A stretch of DNA of 64,000 bases from Colwellia psychrerythraea (GCF_000764185.1 NZ_JQEC01000002.1:372001-436000); one strand, 5' to 3'. Positions 9,540 to 19,648 are shown, counted from the first letter of the stretch. A program made the numbers and translations. The notes: generated by a model not told the origin, from the sequence alone.

Positions 9540-9548
9540 TGGTATAAT
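9540..9548 (+). promoter_or_regulatory. Extended -10 promoter of waaA
   Basis: TGGTATAAT is a perfect extended -10 (TGN plus TATAAT) 38 bases before the waaA ATG, between the divergent hydrolase gene and waaA. No good -35 is present at 16-18 bases, consistent with an extended -10 promoter. Confidence 0.7.
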
Positions 9549-9585
9549 CTACCGATAAATTTATTATAGAGCAATATTCACCAAT

Positions 9586-10920
9586 ATGATTTCCTTGCTA
9601 ATTTACCGTATTTTACTATTGCTATTACTGCCATTTCTGCTGCTTTTTTTACTTATTCGTTCTAAAAACAATAAAGCTTATCGCCAACGTATATTTGAAC
9701 GATTAGGTTTGTTTCCAAAACCACATAAGCAAGGCGGCATAGTTGTGCACGCCGCAAGTGTAGGTGAAGTTATCGCGCTGAAAAGCTTTATTGAAAAGTT
9801 ATTACTTAACTACCCAAATTTACCGATCACCATTACATCTTTTACCCCAACAGGTTCAGCACAAGTAACTAAGCTATTTGGTAATTGTGTGCAACATGGT
9901 TATTTACCCTTAGACATATTCCCCTGTACGGCATTATTTTTGCGTCGATTAAAACCAAAAATGATAATTTTTATGGAAACTGAGTTATGGCCGAACTTAA
10001 TTGCACAATGTGCCCAACAAAATATTAAATTATTACTGATTAATGGTCGATTATCGAAAAAATCTTTAACCAGCTACCGAAAAATTAGTCCACTGATTAG
10101 ACCCTGCTTAAATCGATTTGATAAAATTCTTACTCAAAGCCAAGAGAATTTAGACCATTTTTTGCAATTAGGTGCACAGGCTAGTCATTGCCTTAATAGT
10201 GGTAACTTAAAGTTTGATATTAGTGTTAACGAACAAGTAGTGCAAAAGAAGACCGAGTTAAGCAAATTACTTTTTGCTGATAGTAGCCAGGATAAAAGAA
10301 CTATTTGGTTAGTAGCCAGTACCCATGAGGGTGATGAATTAATTGCCTTAAGCGCTTTTAAAGAATTATTATCTCACTACCCACAATTATTATTAGTTTT
10401 AGTACCACGCCACCCTGAGCGTTTTGCACAAGTGGCCAAGCTTTGCCTTGAACAAGGTTTATCATTAGCAAAGCGTAGTGAAAATACAATAATTAATGAT
10501 GAGCAAGTATGGTTACTTGATAGCTTAGGTGAATTAATGGCGGCTTTTTCTTTAAGTGACATTGTCACTATGGGAGGCAGCTTCAGCGAAGTAGGTGGTC
10601 ACAACCCGTTAGAGCCTGCATTATTTAATAAGCCCATCATCGTTGGTGACAATATGAGCAATTTCAACGAAATAATGCAACAGCTTAGACACGAAGATGC
10701 CATCGTTGAACTATCCGCCAACGATCCTAGCATGCAACTTGTTAATGAAATTAGCACTTTATTAAAACAGCCAAGTCGACAAAAATCTCTTGGTGAAAAT
10801 GCCTTTAACGTAGTTAGAGCAAATCAGGGAGCCAGCGACAAAACCTTAATTCAAGTAAAAAAACTGCTAGCCACTGCATCTATTAGTACCCTGTCAAAAT
10901 CATTAGGAGATAACTCTTGA
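9586..10920 (+). CDS. waaA: Kdo transferase (lipid A Kdo glycosyltransferase)
   Basis: Membrane-anchored GT30 glycosyltransferase adding Kdo from CMP-Kdo to lipid IVA. The 444 aa begin with a hydrophobic anchor (LLIYRILLLLLLPFLLLFLL). The catalytic Glu motif HAASVGEV is near residue 55, and the C-terminal donor-binding motif MGGSFSEVGGHNPLEPA near residue 330; both are highly conserved. The downstream Kdo kinase gene overlaps by four bases. A Kdo kinase beside WaaA suggests a monofunctional transferase making a single phosphorylated Kdo, as in Haemophilus and Vibrio; this is inference. Confidence 0.97.
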   Translation: MISLLIYRILLLLLLPFLLLFLLIRSKNNKAYRQRIFERLGLFPKPHKQGGIVVHAASVGEVIALKSFIEKLLLNYPNLPITITSFTPTGSAQVTKLFGNCVQHGYLPLDIFPCTALFLRRLKPKMIIFMETELWPNLIAQCAQQNIKLLLINGRLSKKSLTSYRKISPLIRPCLNRFDKILTQSQENLDHFLQLGAQASHCLNSGNLKFDISVNEQVVQKKTELSKLLFADSSQDKRTIWLVASTHEGDELIALSAFKELLSHYPQLLLVLVPRHPERFAQVAKLCLEQGLSLAKRSENTIINDEQVWLLDSLGELMAAFSLSDIVTMGGSFSEVGGHNPLEPALFNKPIIVGDNMSNFNEIMQQLRHEDAIVELSANDPSMQLVNEISTLLKQPSRQKSLGENAFNVVRANQGASDKTLIQVKKLLATASISTLSKSLGDNS

Positions 10921-11672
10921 ACCAAACTATAAGCAACGAGAAATTTTCTAAAGTAGAACAAGGTAAAAGCACTTGTTTTTTCAATGAAACACTCATCAAT
11001 GATTTTAGTGTCGATATGCTTAACCCAAGCTATTGGCAGCAACAAAATGCAGTCACTGGTTCTGCACAAGGGCGTGGTACCACTTGGTTTGTTGCCTATA
11101 GTGATAGTAATAATATCAAACATGACTGGGTTTTACGCCATTATTACCGTGGCGGTTTAATAGGTAAAATAATTAATGATTCTTACTGGTTTAGTGGCTT
11201 AGAAAAGACCCGTGCGGCATGTGAGTTTGCCTTATTACGGCATATGAATGCTCTTCAACTACCAGCACCTGAGCCTATTGCCTATCGCGTTATTCAACAA
11301 GGTCTAACCTATAGAGCAGATTTACTCTCTAGCAGGATTCAACACGCACAAGATTTAGTGGCAGTATTAAGTGAAAATGTTTTAACTAATGATGTGTGGC
11401 GACGCATTGGAGCCACGATTAAACGTTTTCATCACCATGGCATTTATCACCATGATTTAAATAGCCATAATATTTTACTCGATGATAAAGATCAGGTTTT
11501 TCTAATCGACTTTGATCGCGGTGAATTACGTACTAACCCTGTTAATACGCAATGGAAACAAGAAAACATGGCTCGCTTGCAGCGTTCATTCTTAAAAGAA
11601 TTGAATAAACTAGCACAGTTTTATTTTACTGATGACAACTGGCAAGCATTAATGAATGGTTATCTCGCCTAA
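10917..11672 (+). CDS. kdkA: 3-deoxy-D-manno-octulosonate kinase
   Basis: Phosphorylates the 4-OH of the first Kdo on lipid A. The 251-aa protein has a protein-kinase-like fold: catalytic loop YHHDLNSHNILL (Asp180, Asn185) and the metal-binding IDFDRGELR (Asp198). It starts at TTG within the overlap TTGA with the waaA stop, with an AGGAGA ribosome site at 10904-10909, so translation is coupled to waaA. Family length is about 240 aa. Together the two genes build the inner core of the lipopolysaccharide. Confidence 0.95.
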   Translation: MNQTISNEKFSKVEQGKSTCFFNETLINDFSVDMLNPSYWQQQNAVTGSAQGRGTTWFVAYSDSNNIKHDWVLRHYYRGGLIGKIINDSYWFSGLEKTRAACEFALLRHMNALQLPAPEPIAYRVIQQGLTYRADLLSSRIQHAQDLVAVLSENVLTNDVWRRIGATIKRFHHHGIYHHDLNSHNILLDDKDQVFLIDFDRGELRTNPVNTQWKQENMARLQRSFLKELNKLAQFYFTDDNWQALMNGYLA

Positions 11673-11739
11673 GCTTATACCTATAGTTAAAACGTCTATG
11701 TCGAATGAAAGCCCTTTTTATCTTAACAAAAAGACTCAA

Positions 11740-12177
11740 TTATTTTGGAAGTTCAGAGTCTTTTTTTTCCACTATTTTATTAAGGTAACGATCGATTGTA
11801 GTTTTAGCTGAAGCGGTTAAACCACCTTTGCCATGTTGCTCTTTTAATAAGGATTCAACTTGAGAAAATAGCTGGTCAACACTTACCTCGGCCTTAGCTT
11901 TTGGACTGCCAATATCATTTGAGTTTTCCGCGGCCTTGCTAGAATCGTAGGTATGATTACCAAACAAGTTCAGCCACGAGTCACTTTGTTGACCTAAAGC
12001 CATTAATCGATGAAAATAACTTTTGGAAAGAGAGTTTCCTTTAAAAATATCTACCAGCCCGCAGATTATTGATAACGGGCTTAACAACAGATCACGAACG
12101 GCATCCATCGCTAGCTTCACTTGAAAAACAAACATGTCCCTGATCAACGTCCAACGTGATATATCCGGTTCGTGCAT
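11740..12177 (-). CDS. Conserved hypothetical protein, 145 aa
   Basis: I do not recognise a named family. The first half (residues 8-60, WTLIRDMFVFQVKLAMDAVR, then LLLSPLSIICGLVDIFKG) is amphipathic to hydrophobic and could lie on or in the membrane. The second half is polar, with a charged helix (VDQLFSQVESLLKEQ) and a Lys-rich tail. The SD-like AGGGAG on the minus strand, 6-8 bases before the ATG, supports translation. It sits alone between kdkA (convergent) and the histidine kinase gene (same strand, 91 bases away). Confidence 0.8.
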   Translation of the reverse strand: MHEPDISRWTLIRDMFVFQVKLAMDAVRDLLLSPLSIICGLVDIFKGNSLSKSYFHRLMALGQQSDSWLNLFGNHTYDSSKAAENSNDIGSPKAKAEVSVDQLFSQVESLLKEQHGKGGLTASAKTTIDRYLNKIVEKKDSELPK

Positions 12178-12268
12178 CCATTTTCTCCCTTATTCATCAA
12201 AATGTAGTAACCACTAAGGTTTTTAAAGAATACGCCTTAGCGCTATGTAATGAAATTGGTATTATTCT

Positions 12269-13573
12269 TTATCTCGGTAAATTAATTTCAACCTGACAGC
12301 CACCTTCAGCTCTATTCGATAAGTTTAATTGCCCTTGATGCCCTTCTATGATTTGCTTGCACAATGATAGGCCAATACCCGTGCCTTGGGCTTTCGTGGT
12401 AAATAACGGTACAAAAACATTATCTAAGTTTTGTATGCCGGGACCTTTGTCTAAAATATATATAACAACTTGATTAGCTCTATCTTTTATCAATAAATCA
12501 ATTTCATTATTAGTTCCTGAAGCTTCATGTGCATTCTTTAACAGGTTAATTAGGCATTGCTCTAACTGAGCGATATCTACCCTTAATATTACTTGTGCTG
12601 GTATGCTTAACTTCACCGGATAGTTAAGTAATGACACTAGTTGCTCAATAACGGGAATAATATCAACTGACTGCAGTTTAGCTTGTGGTAAATGGGTGAG
12701 TACTCGATAACCAGCCAAGAAATGTTTTAAACTAGTCGCTCTATCTCGAATTATCTTTAATCCTGATTGAATATCTTCTTTATCATCCAATTCAATCTCA
12801 CTTCGCGCTGTTAATTTATCTAAGGTTGAAGCTAACGAGATAATAGGTGCCAATGAGTTATTGATTTCATGACTTAATACTCTAACCAAATTTTTCCAAG
12901 CTTCTTGCTCTTGCTGGCTTAATAATAGGTCTAAATCTGAAAAGATATATAAAGTATGTTGTTGAGCCTGCTCTCTAAAGCCGTCTTTAAAAATGTGCCA
13001 ACGAGCGGTGCGTGAGCCTAGAGTCAGTTTCTTTATTGAATTTGATGTGAGTTCGGTCAATTGCCCCAAATTCACATCAGTTAATGTTTTATGGCGTAAT
13101 TTTGACTCATTTAACCCCAGTAATAATTCTGTCTCTGGGTTTACCATGGTAATTTTACCCTGCTCATCGCAGGCAATAATGGCTACTTTAATTTGTTTAA
13201 TAACTTTAGCTAGCAGTAACTGACTCTCTTTAAAGTCATAACGTGCAGTGGTAAGTGAATCAGCTAACTTATTGACTTGTCTTATTAAATCACTATGGCC
13301 GCTCTGGCCTTTTTCTGCTTTACCACGCAGTGAAAAGTCACCTACATTTAAGGCTTCGACCAAATTCGCTAAGGAGATAAATTGGTCTTTAATATCATAA
13401 TAAAAATGATGGCAAGAAAACCCCACAATGGCCGACAAAAAAATAGTTACCAGTGCTTGTAAATAAAATGAGACCTCGATAGACCAAAGTAAAAAAATAG
13501 CGAGGGAATAACAGGGTAAAATAGCCCACAATACAGTGGTAAATATTCTTTTTTCAAAAGAGCCATTAGCCAT
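12269..13573 (-). CDS. Sensor histidine kinase (NtrB-like)
   Basis: A 434-aa membrane sensor kinase. Two transmembrane helices (residues about 12-30 and 33-52) lie close together with almost no periplasmic loop, so the signal is probably sensed in the membrane or cytoplasm. A HAMP-like linker and a PAS-like region (VAIIACDEQGKITMVNPET) follow, then the phospho-acceptor box LSHEINNSLAPI and an ATPase domain with DKGPGIQ and TGIGLSLCKQII. It starts 3 bases after the stop of the NtrC-type regulator gene, so the two form a phosphorelay. The transporter operon sits next door. Confidence 0.93.
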   Translation of the reverse strand: MANGSFEKRIFTTVLWAILPCYSLAIFLLWSIEVSFYLQALVTIFLSAIVGFSCHHFYYDIKDQFISLANLVEALNVGDFSLRGKAEKGQSGHSDLIRQVNKLADSLTTARYDFKESQLLLAKVIKQIKVAIIACDEQGKITMVNPETELLLGLNESKLRHKTLTDVNLGQLTELTSNSIKKLTLGSRTARWHIFKDGFREQAQQHTLYIFSDLDLLLSQQEQEAWKNLVRVLSHEINNSLAPIISLASTLDKLTARSEIELDDKEDIQSGLKIIRDRATSLKHFLAGYRVLTHLPQAKLQSVDIIPVIEQLVSLLNYPVKLSIPAQVILRVDIAQLEQCLINLLKNAHEASGTNNEIDLLIKDRANQVVIYILDKGPGIQNLDNVFVPLFTTKAQGTGIGLSLCKQIIEGHQGQLNLSNRAEGGCQVEINLPR

Positions 13574-13576
13574 TAA

Positions 13577-14965
13577 TTAAAGTCCAAATTTGTCTAAGCG
13601 ACGATAAAAAGCACTGCGACTCATCGCCAATGATTTAGCGGCGTCAGATGCATTGCCTTTATTAAGTTTTAATCGTTGCTCAATGACTAATTTTTCAATG
13701 TCATCCATAGTCATTTCATCTTCAAAAGCATAATGTTCAACTGACAAAGTTTCTTGAGCTGGCTCGTTAACAGCGTCAACCAACATTAAGTGCTCGGAAA
13801 GTATTTCATCGCAAGCTAACAAGGTCGCTCTCTCTATGGTATGACTTAACTCTCGAACATTGCCCGGCCATTGATACGCTAACAACTGCTGCACTGCTTG
13901 AGCTGATAATTTAGGTACAGCCTTATTATATCTCGCTGCACATTTCACCATGAATGCTTCAGCCATAGGTAAAATATCATCAAGACGTGCTTTTAATGGC
14001 GGAATTTCAACGACAAAGGTATTTAAACGAAACAGTAAATCTTGGCGAAAAATTTTCTCTTTCACCATTTGTTGTAAATCACTATTGGTAGCACTAATCA
14101 CTCTAATATTTGCTTGTTGGGTTTTACTCGCGCCAACTTTTTCATATTGGTGTTCTTCTAACAACCTCAGTAACTTAGCTTGCTGAGCCAAAGGAATGTT
14201 GGCTATCTCATCTAAAAACAAGGTGCCCTGTTCGGCTAACTCAACGCGGCCAATACGATTTTCTTTCGCGTCGGTAAATGCGCCCTTAACATGGCCAAAC
14301 ATTTCACTTTCAAATAGAGAGTCTGTAATCGCGCCCATATTAACCGATACAAAGGTATTCTTAGCCCGAGTACTCAATTGATGAATGTGGCTGGCCAATA
14401 AGCTTTTGCCTGTGCCGTTCTCACCCGTAATTAGAATATTAATATCTGCCTTTGAAATTTGCTCAAGCGTATTGAGTAAACTTTTCATCGCTGAAGATTC
14501 AGCCACCATATCATTACCGTCTAATACGGCAATTTGTTGCTTTAAATTATTATTTTCTTCAGTCAGTTTTAGATTATTTTTAGTTTGCTGTCTTAACGCT
14601 AACTGGTTATTAATCACCGATAATAACCGATCATTTTCCCACGGCTTTTGAATGAAGTCGCCCGCGCCAGACTGCATAACTTGTACTGCGATTTCAACAG
14701 TAGCCCAACCGGTCATACAAACTACTGCTATATTGGCATCATACTTTTTCAATTTTTGGGTAAGCTCTACCCCTTCAAGGCCTGAAGTCGTATCTAGCTG
14801 ATAGTTGAGATCTATTAATGCTAGGTCTATTTCTTTTGATTTGATTAAAAACTCAACTTCAGCGGGACTGGTTGCAGTAGTGACCTGAAAGCCTTCACTT
14901 TTTAAAAATAACCGTAAAGCGGCTACTATGCTGGCATCATCATCGGCAATAAGGATATGGGACAC
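13577..14965 (-). CDS. NtrC-type sigma-54 response regulator
   Basis: A 462-aa transcriptional activator: receiver domain (residues 1-120; phospho-Asp in LALIDLNYQ, Thr in CMTGWAT, Lys in FIQKPW), AAA+ domain (Walker A GENGTGKS, Walker B GTLFLDEIAN) and a Fis-type C-terminal HTH (NASDAAKSLAMSRSAFYRRL). The sigma-54 contact loop reads GAFTDA instead of GAFTGA, a variant I recall in regulators paired with ABC transporters. Its likely target is the promoter at 19633-19648 with palindromes at 19707 and 19740. It is co-transcribed with its kinase. Confidence 0.95.
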   Translation of the reverse strand: MSHILIADDDASIVAALRLFLKSEGFQVTTATSPAEVEFLIKSKEIDLALIDLNYQLDTTSGLEGVELTQKLKKYDANIAVVCMTGWATVEIAVQVMQSGAGDFIQKPWENDRLLSVINNQLALRQQTKNNLKLTEENNNLKQQIAVLDGNDMVAESSAMKSLLNTLEQISKADINILITGENGTGKSLLASHIHQLSTRAKNTFVSVNMGAITDSLFESEMFGHVKGAFTDAKENRIGRVELAEQGTLFLDEIANIPLAQQAKLLRLLEEHQYEKVGASKTQQANIRVISATNSDLQQMVKEKIFRQDLLFRLNTFVVEIPPLKARLDDILPMAEAFMVKCAARYNKAVPKLSAQAVQQLLAYQWPGNVRELSHTIERATLLACDEILSEHLMLVDAVNEPAQETLSVEHYAFEDEMTMDDIEKLVIEQRLKLNKGNASDAAKSLAMSRSAFYRRLDKFGL

Positions 14966-15015
14966 AAAATTTTCCTGTTATGGAGTATTGGTAAATAACG
15001 ATAAGTTACTATGAC

Positions 15016-15044
15016 AAAAAGCCTTTTCTATGAAAAGGCTTTTT
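15016..15044 (-). terminator. Terminator after ABC permease gene
   Basis: Inverted repeat AAAAAGCCTTTTC / GAAAAGGCTTTTT with a 3-base loop, located between the end of the permease gene and the start of the response-regulator gene, all on the minus strand. It probably ends the transporter transcript and separates it from the two-component operon. It is symmetric and could act in both directions. Confidence 0.85.
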
Positions 15045-15080
15045 GAAACTTAGTTAACTTGATCAGTGATCACGCCTCTA

Positions 15081-17510
15081 CTATTCATGCCTTAGTGCAG
15101 CACATGGCTCCATCTTTAATGCTCTTTGCACTGGATAATAAATAGCCAATAACATTACCGCACTAATAAAGGCTGGAATAACAAAGTACAACATTAATGA
15201 TCCTTGAGCTATTGATGACGCTTCTAACATAGTCACTAGCGCCACTCCCATAGGTAAACCGATAGCTAAACCAATCGCTAACTGCTTAACTCCTTGCTTA
15301 ATAAAATGTTTATAGATATCACTATTATCAGCACCTAATGCACGCCTGATGCCAATCTCTTGTGTTTTTTGTACAATAGTATTCGACATCACACCATAAA
15401 TACCGCTAAACGCTAATACCATAGATGCGATAGCAAACACTAAGAACAACTCACTGACAAAATTCATTCCTGCATTACGAGCCGTAATAGAGTTACGTAA
15501 CGTTTTCACATTATATAAGGGTGCATCGCGCTCAACTTTTAGCGCAATATCAACAACGCGTTCAGATAATCCGGTAACACTTGCCGCATTGTCAGCTTCA
15601 GTTTTAATAACGACTGACATAAAGCGCTTCGGTGTTTGTTGAATTGAAATAAATGCCGTCGGTTTTTCAATATTATATGACATTGGCTGACCATGAATAA
15701 CGTCATTAACTACACCAATAACGGTATACCAGTCTTTATCCGTTTCAACAAACTTAAAACGTTTGCCAAGTACGTCACCATCTTTAAAGAATTTATTAAC
15801 AAAATTATCAGTAACCACTGCAGTTAGTGGGCTATCAATTTTATCTCGTGAATCAAACAGTCTACCTTCACGTAAATTCATTTCCATCACTGCGAAGTAG
15901 TTATGATCTACGCCAACAGAGCTTGAGCTTGGATATTGTGGATTTTTACCATAATCAACATTATCTAACGCAATATTTTCATAGCTAGCACCATTGCCCG
16001 GTAATGCTCGAGTGAAGCTTACTGCAGAAATTTCCGCCTCTGTGAGTAAGCTTTCAGCAAGATTTTGATAATATTGTTGTCTTTTTTCATCATTTTCATA
16101 TGCAACTTCAGGTAAACCAACACTTGCGGTAAAAATATCTTCCACCGTGGTACCATAATCAATAGTATTTTGCTGATTGACTGAATAAACCATACCTGTT
16201 GACAGTAATAATAATGCACAAGAAAGTACCACTTCAGAAATAACAATCACTTTACTCAAGCGACCCGAAGCTTTACTTTGTGCACCACGAGTACCATCTC
16301 TTAAAGTGGCATTAAAATCACCCGAAGTTGCTTTTAATGCTGGTAAAATACCGGTGATAAATGCTGTTACTAGCGTGATAACAACTGCCGCAATTAAAGA
16401 GGTTTGGGTGATTTTGATATTCCACCAAAAAGGCGGATCAAATGGGAAGGACTCTAATACGTCTCTATTAGCCACCTCTAGCCATAAGCCAGCAAATAGT
16501 ACCGCTAGTACACCTGAAATAAGACAAATAAGCAATGATTCCCACATCATCTGCATAACCAATCTTATTCTAGGCGCGCCTAGTGCAGTACGAATCGCTG
16601 TTTCTTTACCTTTCTCAGTTGCTCTTGAGAACAATAAGTTGCCGACATTGATACAGGCTAATAACAAGATAAAGCCAACCGCTAACTCCATTGCCAGTAT
16701 AATTATTGGGGTATCGCTGCCCATAGCTGCTAACTGTAAAGTCCACACATGTGCTGAAGTATTTGAGTTAAGTTTAGGATAGCTTTCTGCTAACTCAGCC
16801 ATTAAAATCTGCAACTCAGCATCAGCTTGTTTATCTGTTACTCCACCTTTAAGTACACCATACACTGCAACATAGTGACCATCTTTACGAGCCACACCTT
16901 TACCTGTTGTAGTGAAAGGCATCCAAACCCTACCCGCACTGGGAAATTGATAACTATCTGGCATAACCCCAATCACGGTTGTTGGCTTGCTATTGATTCT
17001 TAATTTTTTTCCTAAAACATTTTTATCACCGGCAAACATATTTTGCCAAATGGTATGACTAATCACTGCCACAGGCTCTGCACCTGATACGCCATCCTCA
17101 TTAGTAATCAAACGACCAAATAGTGGTTTTGCTTCTGATATTTCAAAAAAGTTCTCAGTAACATAGTGTCCGGTATATCTAACTGCTCGGTCACTGGTAC
17201 TTAAATTAACAGTCGCTACATCATAGGCATCAAATACCTCATAACTTTGCACACGTTTTTTTAAATCTTCAAAATCATGGACTCTAAAGCTAGCACCTTG
17301 ATAATGCATACCATTATGAATAGTACCTACGGCTCTAATACGCTCGCCGTTTTCAAAAGGCAATGGCGCAACAATTGAACCATGGATAAAGCTAAACATG
17401 TAAATACATAAGGTTAATCCTGTAGTCATCACAAAAACAGTTAACGCAGTGAATTTAGGGTTTTTAATTAACGTCCGCAGTGCAAAATTTATATCTGATA
17501 AAATATCCAT
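15081..17510 (-). CDS. MacB/FtsX-family ABC permease
   Basis: An 809-aa permease of the ABC-3 type: N-terminal TM (TALTVFVMTTGLTLCIYMFS), a large periplasmic MacB-like core domain, then three TM helices, a second periplasmic domain and four C-terminal TM helices (two FtsX units, each with the GIRRALGA or AIRTALGA coupling motif). Such duplicated permeases work as mechanotransmitters with a separate ATPase and an HlyD-type adaptor to export peptides, lipids or drugs. The substrate is unknown. It starts 9 bases after the ATPase gene, in the operon adaptor-ATPase-permease. Confidence 0.93.
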   Translation of the reverse strand: MDILSDINFALRTLIKNPKFTALTVFVMTTGLTLCIYMFSFIHGSIVAPLPFENGERIRAVGTIHNGMHYQGASFRVHDFEDLKKRVQSYEVFDAYDVATVNLSTSDRAVRYTGHYVTENFFEISEAKPLFGRLITNEDGVSGAEPVAVISHTIWQNMFAGDKNVLGKKLRINSKPTTVIGVMPDSYQFPSAGRVWMPFTTTGKGVARKDGHYVAVYGVLKGGVTDKQADAELQILMAELAESYPKLNSNTSAHVWTLQLAAMGSDTPIIILAMELAVGFILLLACINVGNLLFSRATEKGKETAIRTALGAPRIRLVMQMMWESLLICLISGVLAVLFAGLWLEVANRDVLESFPFDPPFWWNIKITQTSLIAAVVITLVTAFITGILPALKATSGDFNATLRDGTRGAQSKASGRLSKVIVISEVVLSCALLLLSTGMVYSVNQQNTIDYGTTVEDIFTASVGLPEVAYENDEKRQQYYQNLAESLLTEAEISAVSFTRALPGNGASYENIALDNVDYGKNPQYPSSSSVGVDHNYFAVMEMNLREGRLFDSRDKIDSPLTAVVTDNFVNKFFKDGDVLGKRFKFVETDKDWYTVIGVVNDVIHGQPMSYNIEKPTAFISIQQTPKRFMSVVIKTEADNAASVTGLSERVVDIALKVERDAPLYNVKTLRNSITARNAGMNFVSELFLVFAIASMVLAFSGIYGVMSNTIVQKTQEIGIRRALGADNSDIYKHFIKQGVKQLAIGLAIGLPMGVALVTMLEASSIAQGSLMLYFVIPAFISAVMLLAIYYPVQRALKMEPCAALRHE

Positions 17511-17519
17511 TATATTTCC

Positions 17520-18236
17520 TTAAGCAACCGCTTCTTCAATTTGGCTTGGCATTGTTGGTGAATCTGAGACGATACGACCATCAAAAATTTCAATGACTCG
17601 CTCTGCGCGTTTTGCGCCCCTCGGATCATGAGTAACCATACAAATAGTTGCCCCTTCAGCATGTAATTTGTCCAACAAAGCCATAACTAGCTCAGCATTT
17701 TTTGAATCAAGGTTACCCGTTGGTTCATCGGCAAGAATGATCGAAGGATTACCGGCAATCGCTCGAGCAACTGCAACACGTTGCTGCTGTCCACCAGAAA
17801 GTTGTGAAGGGTAATGTTTAGTGCGATGGTTCATATCGACTTTTTCAAGTGCTGCTGTTACTAGCTCTGCACGCTGACTTTTACTTAAATCTTTTCGATA
17901 AGTTAATGGCAGGGCGACATTTTCTGCGACAGTCAGTTCACTGATCAAATTAAAAGATTGAAAAACAAAACCAATTTCTTTATTGCGAATTGCCGCTCTT
18001 TGTTTGCCATTAATATCGACCACATCATGGCCGTTCAAGTTATAACTGCCACCCGAACTGGTATCTAACAGACCTAATAACGATAACAAGGTGGATTTTC
18101 CACAACCTGATGGGCCAGCAATCGATAAATACTCACCTTGTTTAACCTCTAAATTAATATCACTCAACGCATGGGTTTCGACTTCATCGGTAGAAAATAC
18201 TTTTTTCAGATTGGTTAACTTAATTAATGTTTTCAT
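17520..18236 (-). CDS. ABC transporter ATPase (MacB/LolD type)
   Basis: A 238-aa nucleotide-binding subunit. Walker [10 protein letters not shown] (about residues 40-48), signature [15 protein letters not shown], Walker [13 protein letters not shown] and the H-loop MVTHDPR are all intact, so ATP hydrolysis is expected. The E-P-T-G-N-L-D form is typical of the LolD/MacB/FtsE class that powers FtsX-type permeases. It lies between the adaptor gene (102 bases upstream, AT-rich gap) and the permease (9 bases downstream). Confidence 0.96.
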   Translation of the reverse strand: MKTLIKLTNLKKVFSTDEVETHALSDINLEVKQGEYLSIAGPSGCGKSTLLSLLGLLDTSSGGSYNLNGHDVVDINGKQRAAIRNKEIGFVFQSFNLISELTVAENVALPLTYRKDLSKSQRAELVTAALEKVDMNHRTKHYPSQLSGGQQQRVAVARAIAGNPSIILADEPTGNLDSKNAELVMALLDKLHAEGATICMVTHDPRGAKRAERVIEIFDGRIVSDSPTMPSQIEEAVA

Positions 18237-18337
18237 CGGTTATTCCTTTCTTATTCATGATGTTGTTAGTTTAATTTTTAGTTGTTTTTGTTATATTTTT
18301 TTAAATATCTTTTAATAATTTTTTTTGCCTACTAAGG

Positions 18338-19594
18338 CTATTTCAAGGTAATGAGTTTATGGCGTTCAAAACTGGTTTGCTCTGAAACAATGATTCTATC
18401 CCCTACTTTTAAGCCGTTAACTACTTCAATATCAACGCTTGACGATAAGCCAAATTCCACCGGAGTTTGTTGTGCTGTCGTTTGTTCATTATTAACTAGA
18501 TATATCGCCATCGTTTGGTTTGCTTGAGAAAAAACAGGACGTCTAACAAACAAGCTACTTTTCTTCTGGGTAATGAATATTTCACCATCGATAGAAAGAT
18601 CTGGCCTTGCTTCATCTGGCAGCTGGGAAGTGAGCTCAACATCAACCTGCACAGTGCCATTGACAACCGCGGGGTCAATGCGAGTGACCTTACCTTGTAT
18701 TTGATTAAAGCGCGTATCAATACTAACGTGTTGGCCAATAATGATATCGCCAGCATTGAGTTCTGGAACCTTAAGTTCAGCTATCAAGTCGCCTTTTTTA
18801 GCGAATTTAGCAATATTGCCACCAATAGCGACACGTTGGCCAAGCTCTAATGGCATGGCTTGCAAAACACCAGCGAGTGACGCTTTAACATTGAGTGAAG
18901 CCAGCTGAAATTGTGCTCTTTCATACTTTTTATTTAACTTATTTAATAAAGCCGTTTGTGCTTCAAATTGAGCAGCTAAATTCAGTACTAATTGCTTTGC
19001 TCTCAATTCATTAATTTCAATGGTCTTTGCTAGTTGGTTCACGGTTAATTTTGATGATTCAAAATCTAATTTTGACACGGTTGAATTGCCGACTTTAATT
19101 AATTGAGATTCAGCATCCAAACGCATTTTCGCTTTTTCATATTTCATTTGTGTTGCTAAGGTACTTGCTTGCATATCAAGTAACTGAGTATCTTGACTTA
19201 CTTTTAATGCGCGAGTTTGTGCCTGCATGGCTGCAACTTCCCAGTGCAACTCTTCTACCATTTGGTCTAATTCAGGATTAACCAATTCTACTATCAGTTG
19301 GTCCTTTTCGACCTGTGTACCCGGCTTAACAAGAATACGTTCGACTTTACCTGACACAGTACTAGCAACCCAACGAACATCTCTTGGCGCCAAAATACCT
19401 GGGCCAGAGATTTTAATGTCAAAATCACCTTGCTCAACTACAGCGGTAATCACCGAGTTGCTTTGCACTGAAAATGCAGAGATGTTCATTTGAGTACTAG
19501 CAATAAGAAAAGCAGCAAGCGTTATTACGCCAGCCGTAGTGACGAAACTTTTCTTTTTATAAAATGGCTTGTGAGTTTTTTTAATGATATCCAT
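18338..19594 (-). CDS. HlyD-family periplasmic adaptor subunit
   Basis: A 418-aa membrane-fusion protein linking the ABC permease to the outer membrane. It has an N-terminal anchor (FVTTAGVITLAAFLIAS), a barrel-sandwich segment with VERILVKPGTQVEKDQL (lipoyl-like half motif), a long alpha-hairpin (residues about 115-215), and beta-barrel parts towards the C-terminus. No TolC-like gene is adjacent, so a housekeeping outer-membrane channel would be needed. It is the first gene of the transporter operon and has a strong sigma-54 promoter about 40 bases upstream. Confidence 0.93.
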   Translation of the reverse strand: MDIIKKTHKPFYKKKSFVTTAGVITLAAFLIASTQMNISAFSVQSNSVITAVVEQGDFDIKISGPGILAPRDVRWVASTVSGKVERILVKPGTQVEKDQLIVELVNPELDQMVEELHWEVAAMQAQTRALKVSQDTQLLDMQASTLATQMKYEKAKMRLDAESQLIKVGNSTVSKLDFESSKLTVNQLAKTIEINELRAKQLVLNLAAQFEAQTALLNKLNKKYERAQFQLASLNVKASLAGVLQAMPLELGQRVAIGGNIAKFAKKGDLIAELKVPELNAGDIIIGQHVSIDTRFNQIQGKVTRIDPAVVNGTVQVDVELTSQLPDEARPDLSIDGEIFITQKKSSLFVRRPVFSQANQTMAIYLVNNEQTTAQQTPVEFGLSSSVDIEVVNGLKVGDRIIVSEQTSFERHKLITLK

Positions 19595-19632
19595 GCCAGA
19601 CCTAAATTACTTTTTAATATGGTGTTAACTAA

Positions 19633-19648
19633 GCGAAACTCGTGCCAA
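19633..19648 (-). promoter_or_regulatory. Sigma-54 promoter of the export operon
   Basis: Read on the minus strand the site is TTGGCACGAGTTTCGC: the -24 element TGGCACG is perfect and the -12 GC dinucleotide follows at the required 10-base distance (consensus TGGCACG-N4-TTGC; here TCGC). It ends about 39 bases before the adaptor gene start. An NtrC-type regulator is encoded at the other end of the cluster. Confidence 0.85.

Noticed and set aside
16306-16782. A 158-codon frame opposite the ABC permease gene
   Set aside because: It is antisense to an intact, conserved membrane protein gene and encodes no recognisable motif.
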